A stretch of DNA of 64,000 bases from Nocardia sp. BMG51109 (GCF_000526215.1 NZ_JAFQ01000004.1:1612001-1676000), one strand, 5' to 3'; counted from the first letter of the stretch, positions 16,611 to 27,780 are shown. The notes: generated by a model from the sequence alone, not told the origin. Program-made: numbers and translations.

Positions 16611-17363
16611 ATGACCGATACAACTCGGAGGCGGGTCAGGACCGAGGCCTGTCGTAAGCGGGTGCGGGCCTTTGCCGGTGGACAGCTGGTGGTCGACACG
16701 GTCACACCGACGCTGGTCTGGGAGCACCCCTACTATCCGGCCTACTACCTGCCTCTCGCCGATCTGCGCGCCGAGCTGGAGACGACCGGTTCCATCCGCC
16801 ATTCGCCCAGTCGCGGCGAGGGCGTCGAATATCACGTCGTGATCGATGGCATCACCAAATCCGCTGCGGCCGTGCGGTATCCGAATTCGCCGATTCCGGA
16901 GCTGCGGGAGCTGGTGCGGCTGGACTGGGAGCTGATGGACGAGTGGTTCGAGGAGGACGAACCCGTTTATGTGCATCCGCGCGATCCTTACAAGCGCGTG
17001 GATATCCTGGCGAGCTCCCGGCACGTCCGGATCGATGTCGGCGGGCAGACCGTCGCCGAATCGCGCGCGCCACATATCTTGTTCGAAACCGGTTTGCCGC
17101 CAAGGTATTACCTGCCGATGCTCGATCTCCGGACCGAACTGCTGACGCCGTCGCCGACGCGGACGCGCTGCCCGTACAAGGGCACGGCCGAGTACTTCAA
17201 CGTCCGCATCGACGGCACCGAATACTCCGACCTGGTCTGGACGTACCGCGCCCCGGTGCCCGAAAGCCAGAAGATCGCCGGACTGGCCTGCTTCTACGAC
17301 GAGAAGGTGGACGTATACGTCGACGGCGAACTACAGGAACGCCCGAAGACACCGTTCGCCTGA
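16611..17363 (+). CDS. Tandem DUF427-domain protein
   Basis: 250 residues made of two copies of the DUF427 fold, about residues 20-120 and 130-245. Each copy has the pattern of a charged strand (VRAFAGGQLVVDT; VRIDVGGQTVAES), a Y(Y)LP motif (YYLPLADLRAEL; YYLPMLDLRTEL) and a closing VYV strand. The function of this widespread family is not established. It stands alone between the MFS gene and the convergent sirtuin gene. Confidence 0.85.
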   Translation: MTDTTRRRVRTEACRKRVRAFAGGQLVVDTVTPTLVWEHPYYPAYYLPLADLRAELETTGSIRHSPSRGEGVEYHVVIDGITKSAAAVRYPNSPIPELRELVRLDWELMDEWFEEDEPVYVHPRDPYKRVDILASSRHVRIDVGGQTVAESRAPHILFETGLPPRYYLPMLDLRTELLTPSPTRTRCPYKGTAEYFNVRIDGTEYSDLVWTYRAPVPESQKIAGLACFYDEKVDVYVDGELQERPKTPFA

Positions 17364-17392
17364 GCCGATCCGGAAAGACCCGCGCCGCAGTC

Positions 17393-18136
17393 TCAACCGG
17401 CCAGTATCTCGTCCACCAGCTGCGGCACCGCCGTGCCGATCGGGTCGCGGACGACCTCGGTGGCCCACGGGTCGTACGGGGTCGGCTCGGCGTTGACGAC
17501 GATCAGATCGGCGCCGGCCTCCACGGCCAGGGCGCACATCGAGGCGGCGGGCTCGACCTGCAGCGAGCTGCCGATGGCCAGGAATATATCGCTCGACAGC
17601 GCGATCTCCCTTGCCGCCCAGACGGTTTCGGCGTCCATCTGCTGGCCGAACATGATGGTGGCGGCCTTCAGGATGCCGCCGCAGCCGGGGCAGGACGGAT
17701 CGGCCTCGCCGGCGGCCACCCGCTCCAGCGCGCCGGCCATCGTGGTGGTGTAGTCGCACTCGATGCAGACGACGTCGAACATGTTGCCGTGGATCTCCAC
17801 CACCGACTCCTGCGGTGAGCCCGCCCGCTGGTGCAGGCGGTCGATGTTCTGGGTGATGATCCCGACCGTGCGGGCACGGGCGAGCCGGGCCAGGGCCCGA
17901 TGCGCGTCGTTGGGCTCCGCCTGCCACGCCGGGTTGTCGCGGCGGGCCAGCCAGGCCTGCTGCCGCAGCTCGGGATCGGCCACATAGTTCTGATAGGTGG
18001 ACAGCAGCTCCGCGATCGGGTCCTTGGTCCACACCCCGCGCGGGCCGCGGAAATCCGGGATGCCGGAGTCGGTGGAGATACCGGCGCCGGTGAGGACGCC
18101 GATCGGGCCGGTCCGCTGTCGCCACCCTGTCGTCAT
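17393..18136 (-). CDS. NAD-dependent protein deacylase, Sir2 family
   Basis: 247 residues with the sirtuin motifs VLTGAGISTDSGIPDFRG, TQNIDRLHQRAG, catalytic His in EIHGNMF, and IAIGSSLQVEPAAS. The zinc site has two cysteine pairs, CIEC and CPGC. It should remove acyl groups from lysines using NAD. The ATG follows GGGGAGC. Divergent from the tetR gene. Confidence 0.93.
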   Translation of the reverse strand: MTTGWRQRTGPIGVLTGAGISTDSGIPDFRGPRGVWTKDPIAELLSTYQNYVADPELRQQAWLARRDNPAWQAEPNDAHRALARLARARTVGIITQNIDRLHQRAGSPQESVVEIHGNMFDVVCIECDYTTTMAGALERVAAGEADPSCPGCGGILKAATIMFGQQMDAETVWAAREIALSSDIFLAIGSSLQVEPAASMCALAVEAGADLIVVNAEPTPYDPWATEVVRDPIGTAVPQLVDEILAG

Positions 18137-18228
18137 GCTCCCCAGGTTAAGGCTCCTCGGCGGGACCGGCCGAAACTATGGATTTTGATACGCTCATGTA
18201 TCCGACCACTGTGGGGAGGAGTCCGGCC

Positions 18229-19086
18229 GTGTCGATATCCACCGAGACAGCATCCGGCGATCCGGAGTCGGCCGAGACGGCGCACACGGAACCAGGGTCC
18301 AGCGATAGCGGGGCCACCCAGGACAGATCCACTGCGGACGCCCCCATGCCACTCGGCGCCCTGGCAGCCGAGCCTGAGCCCACGAGAACACGATCCGTCG
18401 GGGCAGCACCCGCCGGCACCGAACCCACCGGCGACGTATCGGCCGTGACCACCCCCGCACGACGGATGACCAAGCGCCGAGCCCGAACCCGGCAGCGGCT
18501 CCTGGACGCCTCTTTCGAGGCATTCGCCGACGAGGGATTCGGGCGCTGCACCGTGGAGCAGATCTGCGAACGGGCGGGATTCACCCGCGGAGCCTTCTAC
18601 TCCAACTTCACCTCGCTGGAGGAACTGTTCCTGGCCATGTGGGAGCAGCGGTCCCGGCAGCTGGTGCGCGAGGTGACCGCGGTGCTGGAGGACCGCGAGA
18701 GGGCGGACACCAGCCACCCGCTCACCGATGTCCGGCACGGCGTCGAGCGGGTGCTGCGCGCCGTTCCGCTGGACGAGAAGTGGTTCCGGATCACGTTCGA
18801 ATTCACCGCGCACGCCCTGCGCAACCCGGCGCTGCGGCGGGTGGTGGCCGCGCGCGAGGAGACGATCATCACGGCCCTGCTGCCGGTGGTGGAGGAACTG
18901 CTCGGCCGGATCGGCCGCACGGTCACCGATCCGGCGGCGCTGGGCCACGCCCTGGTCGCGGTGCACGACGGCACCGCCACCCAATGCCTGATCGAACCGG
19001 ACAGCGATATCGCCCACCGGCAGCGCGTCGACCTGTTCACGCACGTAGCGCTGGCCTACAGCACGCCGCGCGGAGACCGTTCCTGA
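18229..19086 (+). CDS. TetR-family regulator with long disordered N-terminus
   Basis: About 285 residues. The first 75 or so are rich in Ser, Thr, Glu, Pro and Ala and look disordered. A normal TetR follows: TRQRLLDASFEAFADEGFGR, then CTVEQICERAGFTRGAFYSNF. I choose the GTG at 18229 because GGGGAGGAG lies 7 nt upstream; an in-frame ATG at 18178 lacks such a site. A start nearer the helix-turn-helix cannot be excluded. The targets are unknown; the divergent sirtuin gene and the cupin gene downstream are candidates. Confidence 0.82.
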   Translation: MSISTETASGDPESAETAHTEPGSSDSGATQDRSTADAPMPLGALAAEPEPTRTRSVGAAPAGTEPTGDVSAVTTPARRMTKRRARTRQRLLDASFEAFADEGFGRCTVEQICERAGFTRGAFYSNFTSLEELFLAMWEQRSRQLVREVTAVLEDRERADTSHPLTDVRHGVERVLRAVPLDEKWFRITFEFTAHALRNPALRRVVAAREETIITALLPVVEELLGRIGRTVTDPAALGHALVAVHDGTATQCLIEPDSDIAHRQRVDLFTHVALAYSTPRGDRS

Positions 19087-19298
19087 CCGGCACCGACCCG
19101 TTCCGCCCGGCGCGCGGTACAGCACACCGGCCACCGCACCTCTCCTCCGAGACCGGATACCAGCATCGAAAACGATTTCCTTCGAACAAGATTCGACCTG
19201 AAAGCGCATGCACCCGAGGTCGGCCCGAGCGGAAATCCGCCGCCATCGCCACTACGATGGCCGTCGGCAGGCACCCGGCACCCGAAATGGAGACGACC

Positions 19299-19706
19299 AT
19301 GACCGATCGCCCCGCTCTGGCGGCCGCACTGGATCTGCAACCGCATCCGGAGGGTGGCTGGTTCCGCGAAACCTGGCGCAGCCCAGTGGAATTCGTGCCA
19401 GACGGCTACGACGGACCGCGATCGGCCGCGACCGCCATCCATTTCCTGTTGCTGCCCGGCGAGAAGTCCGCCCCGCACACCGTCCGCTCGGACGAGCTGT
19501 GGCTGTGGCAGCGCGGCGGTCCGCTGCTGCTCGACATCGGCGGTGAGGAAATCACCCTCGGTCCCGACGTAGAACACGGTCACCTGCTGCAGGCCGTGGT
19601 ACCCGGCAGCGTCAGCCAATCCGCCCGCCCCGTGGGCGACGACTACGTCCTGGTCAGCTGCCTCGTCTCGCCCGGATTCGACTTCGCCGACTTCCGCCTC
19701 GACTGA
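19299..19706 (+). CDS. Cupin-fold protein, DUF985 family
   Basis: 135 residues with the DUF985 opening LQPHPEGGWFRETWRS, the cupin core AIHFLLLPGEKSAPHTVRSDELW and SCLVSPGFDFADF at the end. The family is a single-domain cupin resembling sugar epimerase folds, with no confirmed reaction. GGAG lies 6 nt before the ATG; an upstream in-frame ATG at 19287 is possible. Confidence 0.88.
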   Translation: MTDRPALAAALDLQPHPEGGWFRETWRSPVEFVPDGYDGPRSAATAIHFLLLPGEKSAPHTVRSDELWLWQRGGPLLLDIGGEEITLGPDVEHGHLLQAVVPGSVSQSARPVGDDYVLVSCLVSPGFDFADFRLD

Positions 19707-19920
19707 GCACGGCGCCGCATCCGGACACTGTGCCGCTCCCGCTGACCGGGCTCCACCCGGCAGCGTGAGCAGCACAGCCGACGACCGAGCACCCGCGCCG
19801 TTCGGCCGACTTCGGCTTCGGTGCCGCTGGGCCGCAACGCAATTCATCGCCCGAGCCCCCGGCCCACGACCACACGATCCGGGCTTGCGGGGGCCGGCGG
19901 CGGGGCAAGCGGACCGACCC

Positions 19921-19953
19921 GGCGGCTCGCTCCGTGCACCGGGCCGAGCCGCC
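19921..19953 (-). terminator. Terminator of the kshA operon
   Basis: GGCGGCTCG and CGAGCCGCC form a perfect 9-bp stem with a 15-nt loop, reaching the stop codon of the last gene of the kshA transcript. Confidence 0.6.
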
Positions 19954-20273
19954 TATTCGTCGACCCTGAGTACCCCGTCGTCCACGGCCTGCTCGATCGC
20001 CTGGTCCAGGCTCGGGCAGGAGTCGGGGCGGCCCGGCCCGCCGACCAGCGCCCGGAAGACCGGGCAGTGCTCCGCCGGGTTCGTGGTCCACTGCACCGAC
20101 CTCTGCTGCGAGCTGGCCTTGCGGACCAGAACCTTGGTACCGCAGCTCTGGCAGGCGATCGGCGTCAGGCCGTCCTCGAGGTAGCGCTGCTTGTCGACGA
20201 CCGTCTGGGCGCGCACCTGTTCCCGCCGCTCGGGACGGTCCGCGAAATCCGGTGCCTTCGCCCAGGTGGCCAT
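19953..20273 (-). CDS. Small cysteine-containing protein cotranscribed with kshA (Rv3527-like)
   Basis: 106 residues starting at an ATG that overlaps the kshA stop by one base (TGATG). One CxxC pair (ACQSCGTKVLV) plus cysteines in AEHCPVF and DSCPSL suggest a small zinc- or iron-binding unit. The gene after kshA in M. tuberculosis (Rv3527) is also a small hypothetical protein, so a role linked to the hydroxylase is possible but unproven. Confidence 0.78.
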   Translation of the reverse strand: MATWAKAPDFADRPERREQVRAQTVVDKQRYLEDGLTPIACQSCGTKVLVRKASSQQRSVQWTTNPAEHCPVFRALVGGPGRPDSCPSLDQAIEQAVDDGVLRVDE

Positions 20274-21484
20274 CAGGCTCCCGCCTCCTGCTTGACGGCC
20301 TCCTGCTCCTCTTCCTCCCGCTTGCGCCGCAGATTCTCGGCGACCTCGGCCTCCCATGCCTCGTTGGCCTTGGCGGTGTCGACCTCGAACTCGAAGCGCT
20401 GCACCATCTTCGGGTCGACATCGTCGACATCGCAGTAGAACTGGTCGTACCAGCGGCGCAGCTGGTAGACCGGGCCGTCCTCCTCGCACAGCAGCGGGTT
20501 GTCGATCTTGGACTTGTGCTTCCAGATCTCCACGTCCTGCAGGAAGCCGACGCTGATGCCCTCGGTCATCTTCTTCGCCAGCCGATCGGCCTTCTCGCCC
20601 TCGATACCCTTCGGCTTCTCCAGCGAGATGCCCCACTGCAGTACGAAGGAATCCTGCGTCACCGGGTAGTGGCAGTTGATCAGGACGCTGTTGACCTCGA
20701 AGCCGCTGTAGATGTTGGTCAGCGGGTTGACCATGTACGAGGGCCCGAAGTACGAGGCCTCCGACTTCAGCAGCGTGTCCCCACCGTACTGGGAGGCCAT
20801 GCCGATATCCGGGCGGCCCTTCGTCTCCAGGTACTGCGTCGCGATATGCCCCTCGAAGACGTTCTTGAAGAAGGTCGGGAACGCGTAGTGGATGTAGAAG
20901 AAGTGGGCCATGTCGACCACATTGTCGATGATCTCGCGGCAGTTGGCGCCCTCGATCAGCATCGACTCCCAGGTCCAGTCGGTCCAGGCGCCGTTGAGTT
21001 CGTCGGTGAAGTTGCCGTCGGCGTCACTGTAGGGGCCCTTGATGTAGGGAATCGTGACGTCGTCCGGCGGCGGGTTGCCCTCATGGTCGTGCCAGACGAA
21101 CAGCTGCCCGTTGCGCTCGAGCGTGGTCCACGAGCGGGTGCGGGCCAGCGGCGGCACGCGCCGCCCGTACGGGATCGACGTGCAGCGGCCGTTGCCGCCC
21201 CAGCGCCAGTCGTGGAACGGGCAGGCGATCGAATCGCCCTTGATCTCGCCCATGCTCAGGTCGCCGCCGAGGTGCCGACAGTAGGAGTCGAGCACCTTCA
21301 ATTCGCCGTCGCTGTCGGCCCAGACCACCAGCTTGGTGCCGAATGCGTGCACGGCGTGCGGCTTACCGTCGCGGAACGGTGCGGCCAGGCCCAGGCAGTG
21401 CCAGCCCCGCGCGTAGCGGGTGGGCATGGACCCGACGTCGATCTCACGGACCTTACCGCCGCGCGCTGGTGCGCTTTGTGCCAT
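20273..21484 (-). CDS. kshA: 3-ketosteroid 9-alpha-hydroxylase oxygenase KshA
   Basis: 403 residues. The Rieske cluster ligands are in SYCRHLGGD (Cys69, His71) and CPFHDW (Cys88, His91). The mononuclear iron site follows in DNVVDMAHFFYIHYAFP. KshA hydroxylates C9 of androstenedione or its 1,4-diene, which leads to opening of ring B; it needs the reductase KshB, absent here. The ATG follows GAGGAGGGA. A KstR operator lies upstream (21506-21519), shared with the divergent hsaA region. Confidence 0.95.
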   Translation of the reverse strand: MAQSAPARGGKVREIDVGSMPTRYARGWHCLGLAAPFRDGKPHAVHAFGTKLVVWADSDGELKVLDSYCRHLGGDLSMGEIKGDSIACPFHDWRWGGNGRCTSIPYGRRVPPLARTRSWTTLERNGQLFVWHDHEGNPPPDDVTIPYIKGPYSDADGNFTDELNGAWTDWTWESMLIEGANCREIIDNVVDMAHFFYIHYAFPTFFKNVFEGHIATQYLETKGRPDIGMASQYGGDTLLKSEASYFGPSYMVNPLTNIYSGFEVNSVLINCHYPVTQDSFVLQWGISLEKPKGIEGEKADRLAKKMTEGISVGFLQDVEIWKHKSKIDNPLLCEEDGPVYQLRRWYDQFYCDVDDVDPKMVQRFEFEVDTAKANEAWEAEVAENLRRKREEEEQEAVKQEAGA

Positions 21485-21505
21485 CGTGATCCCTCCTCTA
21501 AGTAC

Positions 21506-21519
21506 TAGAACACGTTACA
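21506..21519. promoter_or_regulatory. KstR operator, kshA side
   Basis: TAGAACACGTTACA fits the KstR motif TnnAACnnGTTnnA. It lies 22 bp upstream of the kshA start. Confidence 0.88.
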
Positions 21520-21608
21520 AAAAAGTCCGCGCCGACGCCAGCTATCTCCGCGACTACCAGGCAAAGGCCGTCGCCCGCCGGGGGCGGACACCCGTTCTCG
21601 ACAGGAAT

Positions 21609-21635
21609 AAGAACGTGTTCTAGTCTCAAGACTAG
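21609..21635. promoter_or_regulatory. KstR operator and adjacent palindrome, hsaA side
   Basis: AAGAACGTGTTCTA (21609-21622) fits the KstR motif apart from its first base. It overlaps a separate perfect palindrome, CTAGTCTCAAGACTAG (21620-21635). TAGTAT at 21633-21638 is a likely -10 box for hsaA, so both elements would cover the promoter. Confidence 0.78.
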
Positions 21636-21707
21636 TATCGGTCTCACCGAACCCGGTCCGTGGCCGATGAACCCGTTCGATTCGACCAGGCAGGAGCAGC
21701 CCCCGAG

Positions 21708-22871
21708 ATGACGCAAGAAGTAGTAGAGCGGGTCGAAGCACTATTGCCCACGCTGCGCGAACGCGCGCAAGAGGCAGAGGATCTGCGCCGCATCCCCGAC
21801 GAGACCATGAAGGCCCTGCAGGCCACCGGCTTCTTCCGGCTCGTCCAGCCGCGCCAGTGGGGCGGATACGCCGCCGATCCCGTCGTCTTCTACGACACCG
21901 TCCGCAAGATCGCGAGCGCGTGCGGTTCCACCGGATGGGTGGCCGGCATCATCGGCATCCACAACTGGCACCTGGCCCTGTTCGACCAGCAGGCCCAGGA
22001 GGACGTCTGGGGCGAGGACACCGAGGTGCGGATCTCCTCCTCCTACGCGCCGATGGGCGCGGGCACCGTCACCGACGACGGCTACACCGTCAACGGTTCC
22101 TGGGCCTGGTCGTCGGGATCCGACCACGCCGACTGGGTGTTCGTCGGCGGTCCGGTGATCAAGAACGGCAAGCCGGTCGACTTCGGCAGCTTCCTGATCC
22201 CGCGCAGCGACTACCGCATCGACGACGTGTGGAATGTGGTGGGGCTGCGGGGCACCGGCTCCAACACCGTCGTCGTGGACAACGTCTTCGTGCCGCGGCA
22301 CCGGTTCCTGTCCTTCAAGGCCATGAACGAGCTGACCGCGCCCGGGCTGACCCAGAATACCGACCCGGTATACAAGATGCCCTGGGGCACAATCCATCCC
22401 AGCACCATTTCCGCGCCGATCGTGGGCATGGCCTACGGCGCGCTGGAGGCGCACGTCGAGCATCAGGGCAAGCGGATCCGCGCCGCCTATGCCGGCGAGA
22501 AGGCCAAGGACGACCCGTTCGCCAAGGTGCGCATCGCCGAGGCCGCCAGCGATATCGACGCCGCGTGGCGTCAGCTGTCGGGCAACGTCGCCGACGAATA
22601 CGCCCTGCTTTTGGCCGGCGAGGACATTCCGTTCGACATCCGGGCCCGCGCCCGTCGCGACCAGGTCCGGGCAACCGGCCGGGCGATCTCCTCGATCGAC
22701 AAGCTGTTCGAGAGCTCGGGCGCGACCGCGCTGGCCAACGGCACACCGCTGCAACGGTTCTGGCGCGACGCGCACGCCGGCCGGGTGCACGCGGCCAACG
22801 ATCCCGAACGCGCCTACCAGATGTACGGCACGCACGCCTTCGGGCTGCCGGTCACGGACGGGATGGTGTAA
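21708..22871 (+). CDS. hsaA: 3-HSA hydroxylase oxygenase subunit HsaA
   Basis: About 387 residues of the acyl-CoA-dehydrogenase-like flavin monooxygenase family. Long stretches match mycobacterial HsaA (Rv3570c), including GSTGWV, SSYAPMGAG, VVGLRGTGSNT and AKVRIAEAASDIDAAWRQL. HsaA uses reduced flavin from HsaB to hydroxylate the phenolic A ring of 3-HSA to the catechol. I choose the ATG at 21708 from family length; an in-frame GTG at 21660 is the alternative. It heads the hsaADCB operon, and the next start directly follows its stop. Confidence 0.95.
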   Translation: MTQEVVERVEALLPTLRERAQEAEDLRRIPDETMKALQATGFFRLVQPRQWGGYAADPVVFYDTVRKIASACGSTGWVAGIIGIHNWHLALFDQQAQEDVWGEDTEVRISSSYAPMGAGTVTDDGYTVNGSWAWSSGSDHADWVFVGGPVIKNGKPVDFGSFLIPRSDYRIDDVWNVVGLRGTGSNTVVVDNVFVPRHRFLSFKAMNELTAPGLTQNTDPVYKMPWGTIHPSTISAPIVGMAYGALEAHVEHQGKRIRAAYAGEKAKDDPFAKVRIAEAASDIDAAWRQLSGNVADEYALLLAGEDIPFDIRARARRDQVRATGRAISSIDKLFESSGATALANGTPLQRFWRDAHAGRVHAANDPERAYQMYGTHAFGLPVTDGMV

Positions 22872-24653
<1,782 letters not shown>

Positions 24654-24675
24654 TAGTCAGTCAGGAGTGAGCGAC

Positions 24676-25314
24676 ATGGCGGCGGACGGCGTGGTGGGTA
24701 CCGATCTCCCCGAGACGGTTGACACGGATCTCCCCGAGACGGTTGACACGGATCTCCCCGAGATCGATGGCCGGCAGTTCCGGAATGTGCTGGGGCAGTT
24801 CTGCACCGGCATCACGGTCATCACGACCTTCGGTGACGATGGAGCGCCGGTCGGGTTCGCCTGCCAGTCGTTCGCCGCCCTGTCCCTGGATCCGCCGCTG
24901 GTGCTGTTCTGCCCCACCAAGGGCTCGCGCACCTGGGCGGCCATCGAACGAGCGGGCAGGTTCGCCGTGAACGTGCTCGCCGAGGAACAACAGCAGGTGT
25001 GCGCCCGCTTCGGCTCCCGCGAAGCCGACAAGTTCGCCGGAATCGACTGGCGCACCTCGGATCTGAAACTCCCGATTCTCGACGACTCCCTCGCCACGAT
25101 CCAGTGCACAGTGGCGAACGTCGTCGACGGCGGCGATCACCACATCGTGTTCGGCCGAGTCCTGGCCCTGTCGGAGTCCACCGACTCCGGCAGGCCGCTG
25201 TTGTTCTACCGAGGCCAGTACACCGCCATCGAACCGGAGAAAACAGTCCCCGCCCCCTGGCGAGCGGATCTGGAACATTTCCTCACCACAACCACCCTCG
25301 ACACCTGGCTGTAG
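24676..25314 (+). CDS. hsaB: Flavin reductase HsaB
   Basis: About 212 residues of the short-chain flavin reductase family: RNVLGQFCTGITVITTF, GFACQSFAALSLDPPLVLFCP and GDHHIVFGRVLAL. HsaB supplies reduced flavin to HsaA. CAGGAG lies 8 nt before the ATG at 24676; a GTG at 24667 is the alternative. The first 30 residues carry a TDLPETVD tandem repeat absent from the core fold. Last gene of the hsaADCB operon. Confidence 0.94.
   Translation: MAADGVVGTDLPETVDTDLPETVDTDLPEIDGRQFRNVLGQFCTGITVITTFGDDGAPVGFACQSFAALSLDPPLVLFCPTKGSRTWAAIERAGRFAVNVLAEEQQQVCARFGSREADKFAGIDWRTSDLKLPILDDSLATIQCTVANVVDGGDHHIVFGRVLALSESTDSGRPLLFYRGQYTAIEPEKTVPAPWRADLEHFLTTTTLDTWL
24703..24763 (+). repeat. 24-bp in-frame tandem repeat in hsaB, 2.5 copies
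   Basis: Identical copies begin at 24703 and 24727, with a partial one at 24751. The unit encodes DLPETVDT and preserves the frame. Confidence 0.92.
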
Positions 25315-25726
25315 AAAGGTCCTGCTCGAGCAACCCGAGGCCGAACCTGCACCACGTGATCGGCATCGAGCCGCATGAGCAAGACGCTCCAGCCGCTTCA
25401 TACGCCTCGACCGCGCCGGCCTCACGCATCCGACGATCTCCGGGTTCTGCCCAGTCGCTACGCTCAGCCATCGATCTCATCCTCCTCGGCAGAGTGTTGC
25501 TCTGCGATACAACGCCCCGTCGGCAGCGATGAACTGGTCGAACGTTCCCCTACCGCATTTCCGGCAGGAGCGCACCGGCAGGAGCGGAGACGTCCATCGG
25601 AGCCTGGTACGACAGCATCGGATGCACTGGTTCGATGACGCGTGACTTCATGTCGGACGGTGGAGCGGAGTTGCGCAAAACCGGTGCGGTCCAATAGATG
25701 TCGGTGCCCACCGCTACGGTGCATGC
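25315..25726. other. Intergenic region between hsaB and the PD-(D/E)XK-like gene
   Basis: 412 bp without a clear gene. On the minus strand a 62-codon frame (25283-25471) starts behind a GAGGAGG-like site, and its first half (DRRMREAGAVEAYEAAG) faintly recalls the start of HigA-like antitoxins. It then loses similarity and overlaps the end of hsaB, so it may be a relic. At the right end, TACGGT (25715-25720) lies 6 nt before the next ATG, a leaderless promoter arrangement. Confidence 0.4.
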
Positions 25727-26593
25727 ATGCCTTCGACCCCGCACGAAGTGGTGATCGATATGTTCTCGGAGCGGCCGCAACTCGTCGCTCCGTTGTTGTC
25801 CGCGCTTGGCTGCGAGCTACCCGAGTACGAGGCCGTGGAACGCCGGTCGGAGCGAGCCGCGGTGGTGGCGCCGACCGAGTACTACGCCGACGCGGTGCTG
25901 GCCTTCCGGCGCCGTCGTGAGACCGTTCTGGCGGTGGTACTGGAGGTCCAGTTGCGGCGCGACCCGGACAAGCTGTGGTCCTGGCCGGTGTACACGGCGT
26001 CGCTACGGGCGCGGATGAGGTGCCCGGTTCTGCTGCTGATCATCTGTCCGGACGCATCGACCGCGAGTTGGGCGGCGCAGCCGCTGGATTTCGGCTATGG
26101 CAACCCGCCCACGACATTGACACCGCTGGTCCTGGCCCCTTCGGCGGTGCCGGTGGTCACCGATCCGAGGGTAGCGATCGAGCTGCCGGAGCTGGCTGTG
26201 CTGTCCGCGGTGGCCCATCCGCGGCACCCCGACCACATCGAGATCTGGCGGGCAGTCGCCGCCGGTCTGCGTGATCTCGGGGCCGACCCGGCCCTGCGAT
26301 ACCATGATTTCATCCTGACGATGCTGCCGCGAGCTGTTCGTCCTGCTTGGGAGGCTTTTATGTCCACCGGTCTGCGTGACTACAACTTCACCAGCGACTT
26401 CGCTCGCAGGTACATTGCCGAGGGCGAAGCGAAGGGCGAGGCGCAGTCGGTTCTGACCGTTCTCGACGCCCGCGGCATCGACGTACCCGATGAAGTCCGG
26501 GACACGATCACCTCCTGCGAGGACCTCGAACTGCTGCAAAAATGGCTGCGCCGCGCGCTGGAAGTCAGCCGGGCCGACGAACTGCTCGACTGA
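25727..26593 (+). CDS. PD-(D/E)XK-like conserved protein of actinobacteria
   Basis: 288 residues. It resembles a family common and often multicopy in actinobacteria, related to Rpn/PDDEXK nuclease-like proteins. A plausible nuclease core is Asp in YADAVLAF followed by Glu and Gln in LAVVLEVQLRRDPDK (about residues 54-82). The C-terminal half has a helical segment (YNFTSDFARRYIAEGEAKGE) and VLDARGIDVPDEVRDTITSC. It has no link to steroid degradation and separates hsaB from hsaF, so it looks inserted. The function is unproven. Confidence 0.72.
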   Translation: MPSTPHEVVIDMFSERPQLVAPLLSALGCELPEYEAVERRSERAAVVAPTEYYADAVLAFRRRRETVLAVVLEVQLRRDPDKLWSWPVYTASLRARMRCPVLLLIICPDASTASWAAQPLDFGYGNPPTTLTPLVLAPSAVPVVTDPRVAIELPELAVLSAVAHPRHPDHIEIWRAVAAGLRDLGADPALRYHDFILTMLPRAVRPAWEAFMSTGLRDYNFTSDFARRYIAEGEAKGEAQSVLTVLDARGIDVPDEVRDTITSCEDLELLQKWLRRALEVSRADELLD

Positions 26594-26606
26594 CCAGAAA
26601 TCGCAT

Positions 26607-26642
26607 CGGCCTGACCACGGTGAAATCCACGTGACCAGGCCG
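26607..26642. terminator. Bidirectional terminator between convergent genes
   Basis: CGGCCTGACCACG pairs with CGTGACCAGGCCG across a 10-nt loop with two mismatches. It fills the short gap before the hsaF stop. Confidence 0.6.
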
Positions 26643-26656
26643 ACTGCGGAGACGAC

Positions 26657-27694
26657 TCAGGCTGTAGCGGCCTGCTGTTCCCGCTGGAGTTCCAAAGCGA
26701 TGTCGATCAGCTGGTCCTCTTGCCCGCCAACCAAATTGCGCTTGCCGGCGCGAACCAGCATCTCCGCCGCGGAGACGCCGTAGCGTTCGGCCTGGCGTTC
26801 GGCGTGCTTGAGGAAGCTGGAGTAGACGCCCGCGTAGCCCATCATGAGGGACTGGCGGTCGAGGAGGCATTCCTGGGGCATGGCGGGGCGGACTACATCC
26901 TCGGCGGCGTCGGCGATGTCGAAGAAATCGATGCCGGTCTTGACGCCGATCTTGTCGCAGACGCCGACGAACGCCTCGACCGGAGTGTTGCCCGCGCCCG
27001 CGCCGAAACGCCGTGCGCTGCCGTCGATCTGCTTGGCGCCCGCGCGGACGGCGTAGACGGAGTTCGCGACCGCGAGGTCCAGGTTCTCGTGGCCGTGGAA
27101 GCCGACCTGGGCGTCGTCGCCGAGCTCGTCGACCAGGGCCGAGATGCGGTCGGAAACCTGTTCCAGCACAAGGGCTCCCGCGGAGTCGACCACGTAGACG
27201 CACTGGCAGCCCGCGTCGGCCATGATGCGGGCCTGTTCGGCCAGCACCTCCGGCGGCTGGGTGTGCGACATCATCAGGAAGCCCACGGTCTCCAGGCCGA
27301 GGTCCCGAGCCAGGCCGAAGTGCTGGATGGAGACGTCGGCCTCGGTGCAGTGCGTGGCGATGCGGACGATCGAGGCGCCGTTGTCCTGGGAGACCTTGAT
27401 GTCCTCCTTGACGCCGACGCCGGGCAGCATCAGCACGGCGATCTTGGCCTGCTTCGCGGTCTGCGCCGCGATCGTGACCAGTTCCTGCTCAGGGGTTTTC
27501 GAGAATCCGTAGTTGAACGAGGAACCACCCAGTCCGTCGCCGTGCGTCACCTCGATCACCGGCACGCCGGATTTGTCGAGGGCACTCACGATGTCGCGCA
27601 CCTCGGTCGTGGTGAACTGGTGCCGCTTGTGGTGCGACCCGTCCCGCAGCGAGGTATCGGTGACGCGGATGTCGAGAAGATTGCTGTAAGGCAT
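26657..27694 (-). CDS. hsaF: 4-hydroxy-2-oxoacid aldolase HsaF
   Basis: 345 residues of the DRE-TIM aldolase family, with [17 protein letters not shown] at the N-terminus and metal ligands in [16 protein letters not shown]. It cleaves 4-hydroxy-2-oxohexanoate to pyruvate and propanal and channels the aldehyde to HsaG. Orthologue of Rv3534c. AAGGAG precedes the ATG. Confidence 0.95.
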   Translation of the reverse strand: MPYSNLLDIRVTDTSLRDGSHHKRHQFTTTEVRDIVSALDKSGVPVIEVTHGDGLGGSSFNYGFSKTPEQELVTIAAQTAKQAKIAVLMLPGVGVKEDIKVSQDNGASIVRIATHCTEADVSIQHFGLARDLGLETVGFLMMSHTQPPEVLAEQARIMADAGCQCVYVVDSAGALVLEQVSDRISALVDELGDDAQVGFHGHENLDLAVANSVYAVRAGAKQIDGSARRFGAGAGNTPVEAFVGVCDKIGVKTGIDFFDIADAAEDVVRPAMPQECLLDRQSLMMGYAGVYSSFLKHAERQAERYGVSAAEMLVRAGKRNLVGGQEDQLIDIALELQREQQAATA

Positions 27695-27780
27695 GTCGTG
27701 CTCCTTAGGGCTGTGTCCGATGGGGCCTGAGCGGGTGCCCTACGTGGTTACGCATGCTGCCGCCGCCAGGCACTGACCGC

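Noticed and set aside
25283..25471. Minus-strand small frame taken as an intact antitoxin gene
   Set aside because: Only the first 30 residues look antitoxin-like; the rest is unlike the family and it overlaps hsaB, so it is mentioned only as a possible relic.
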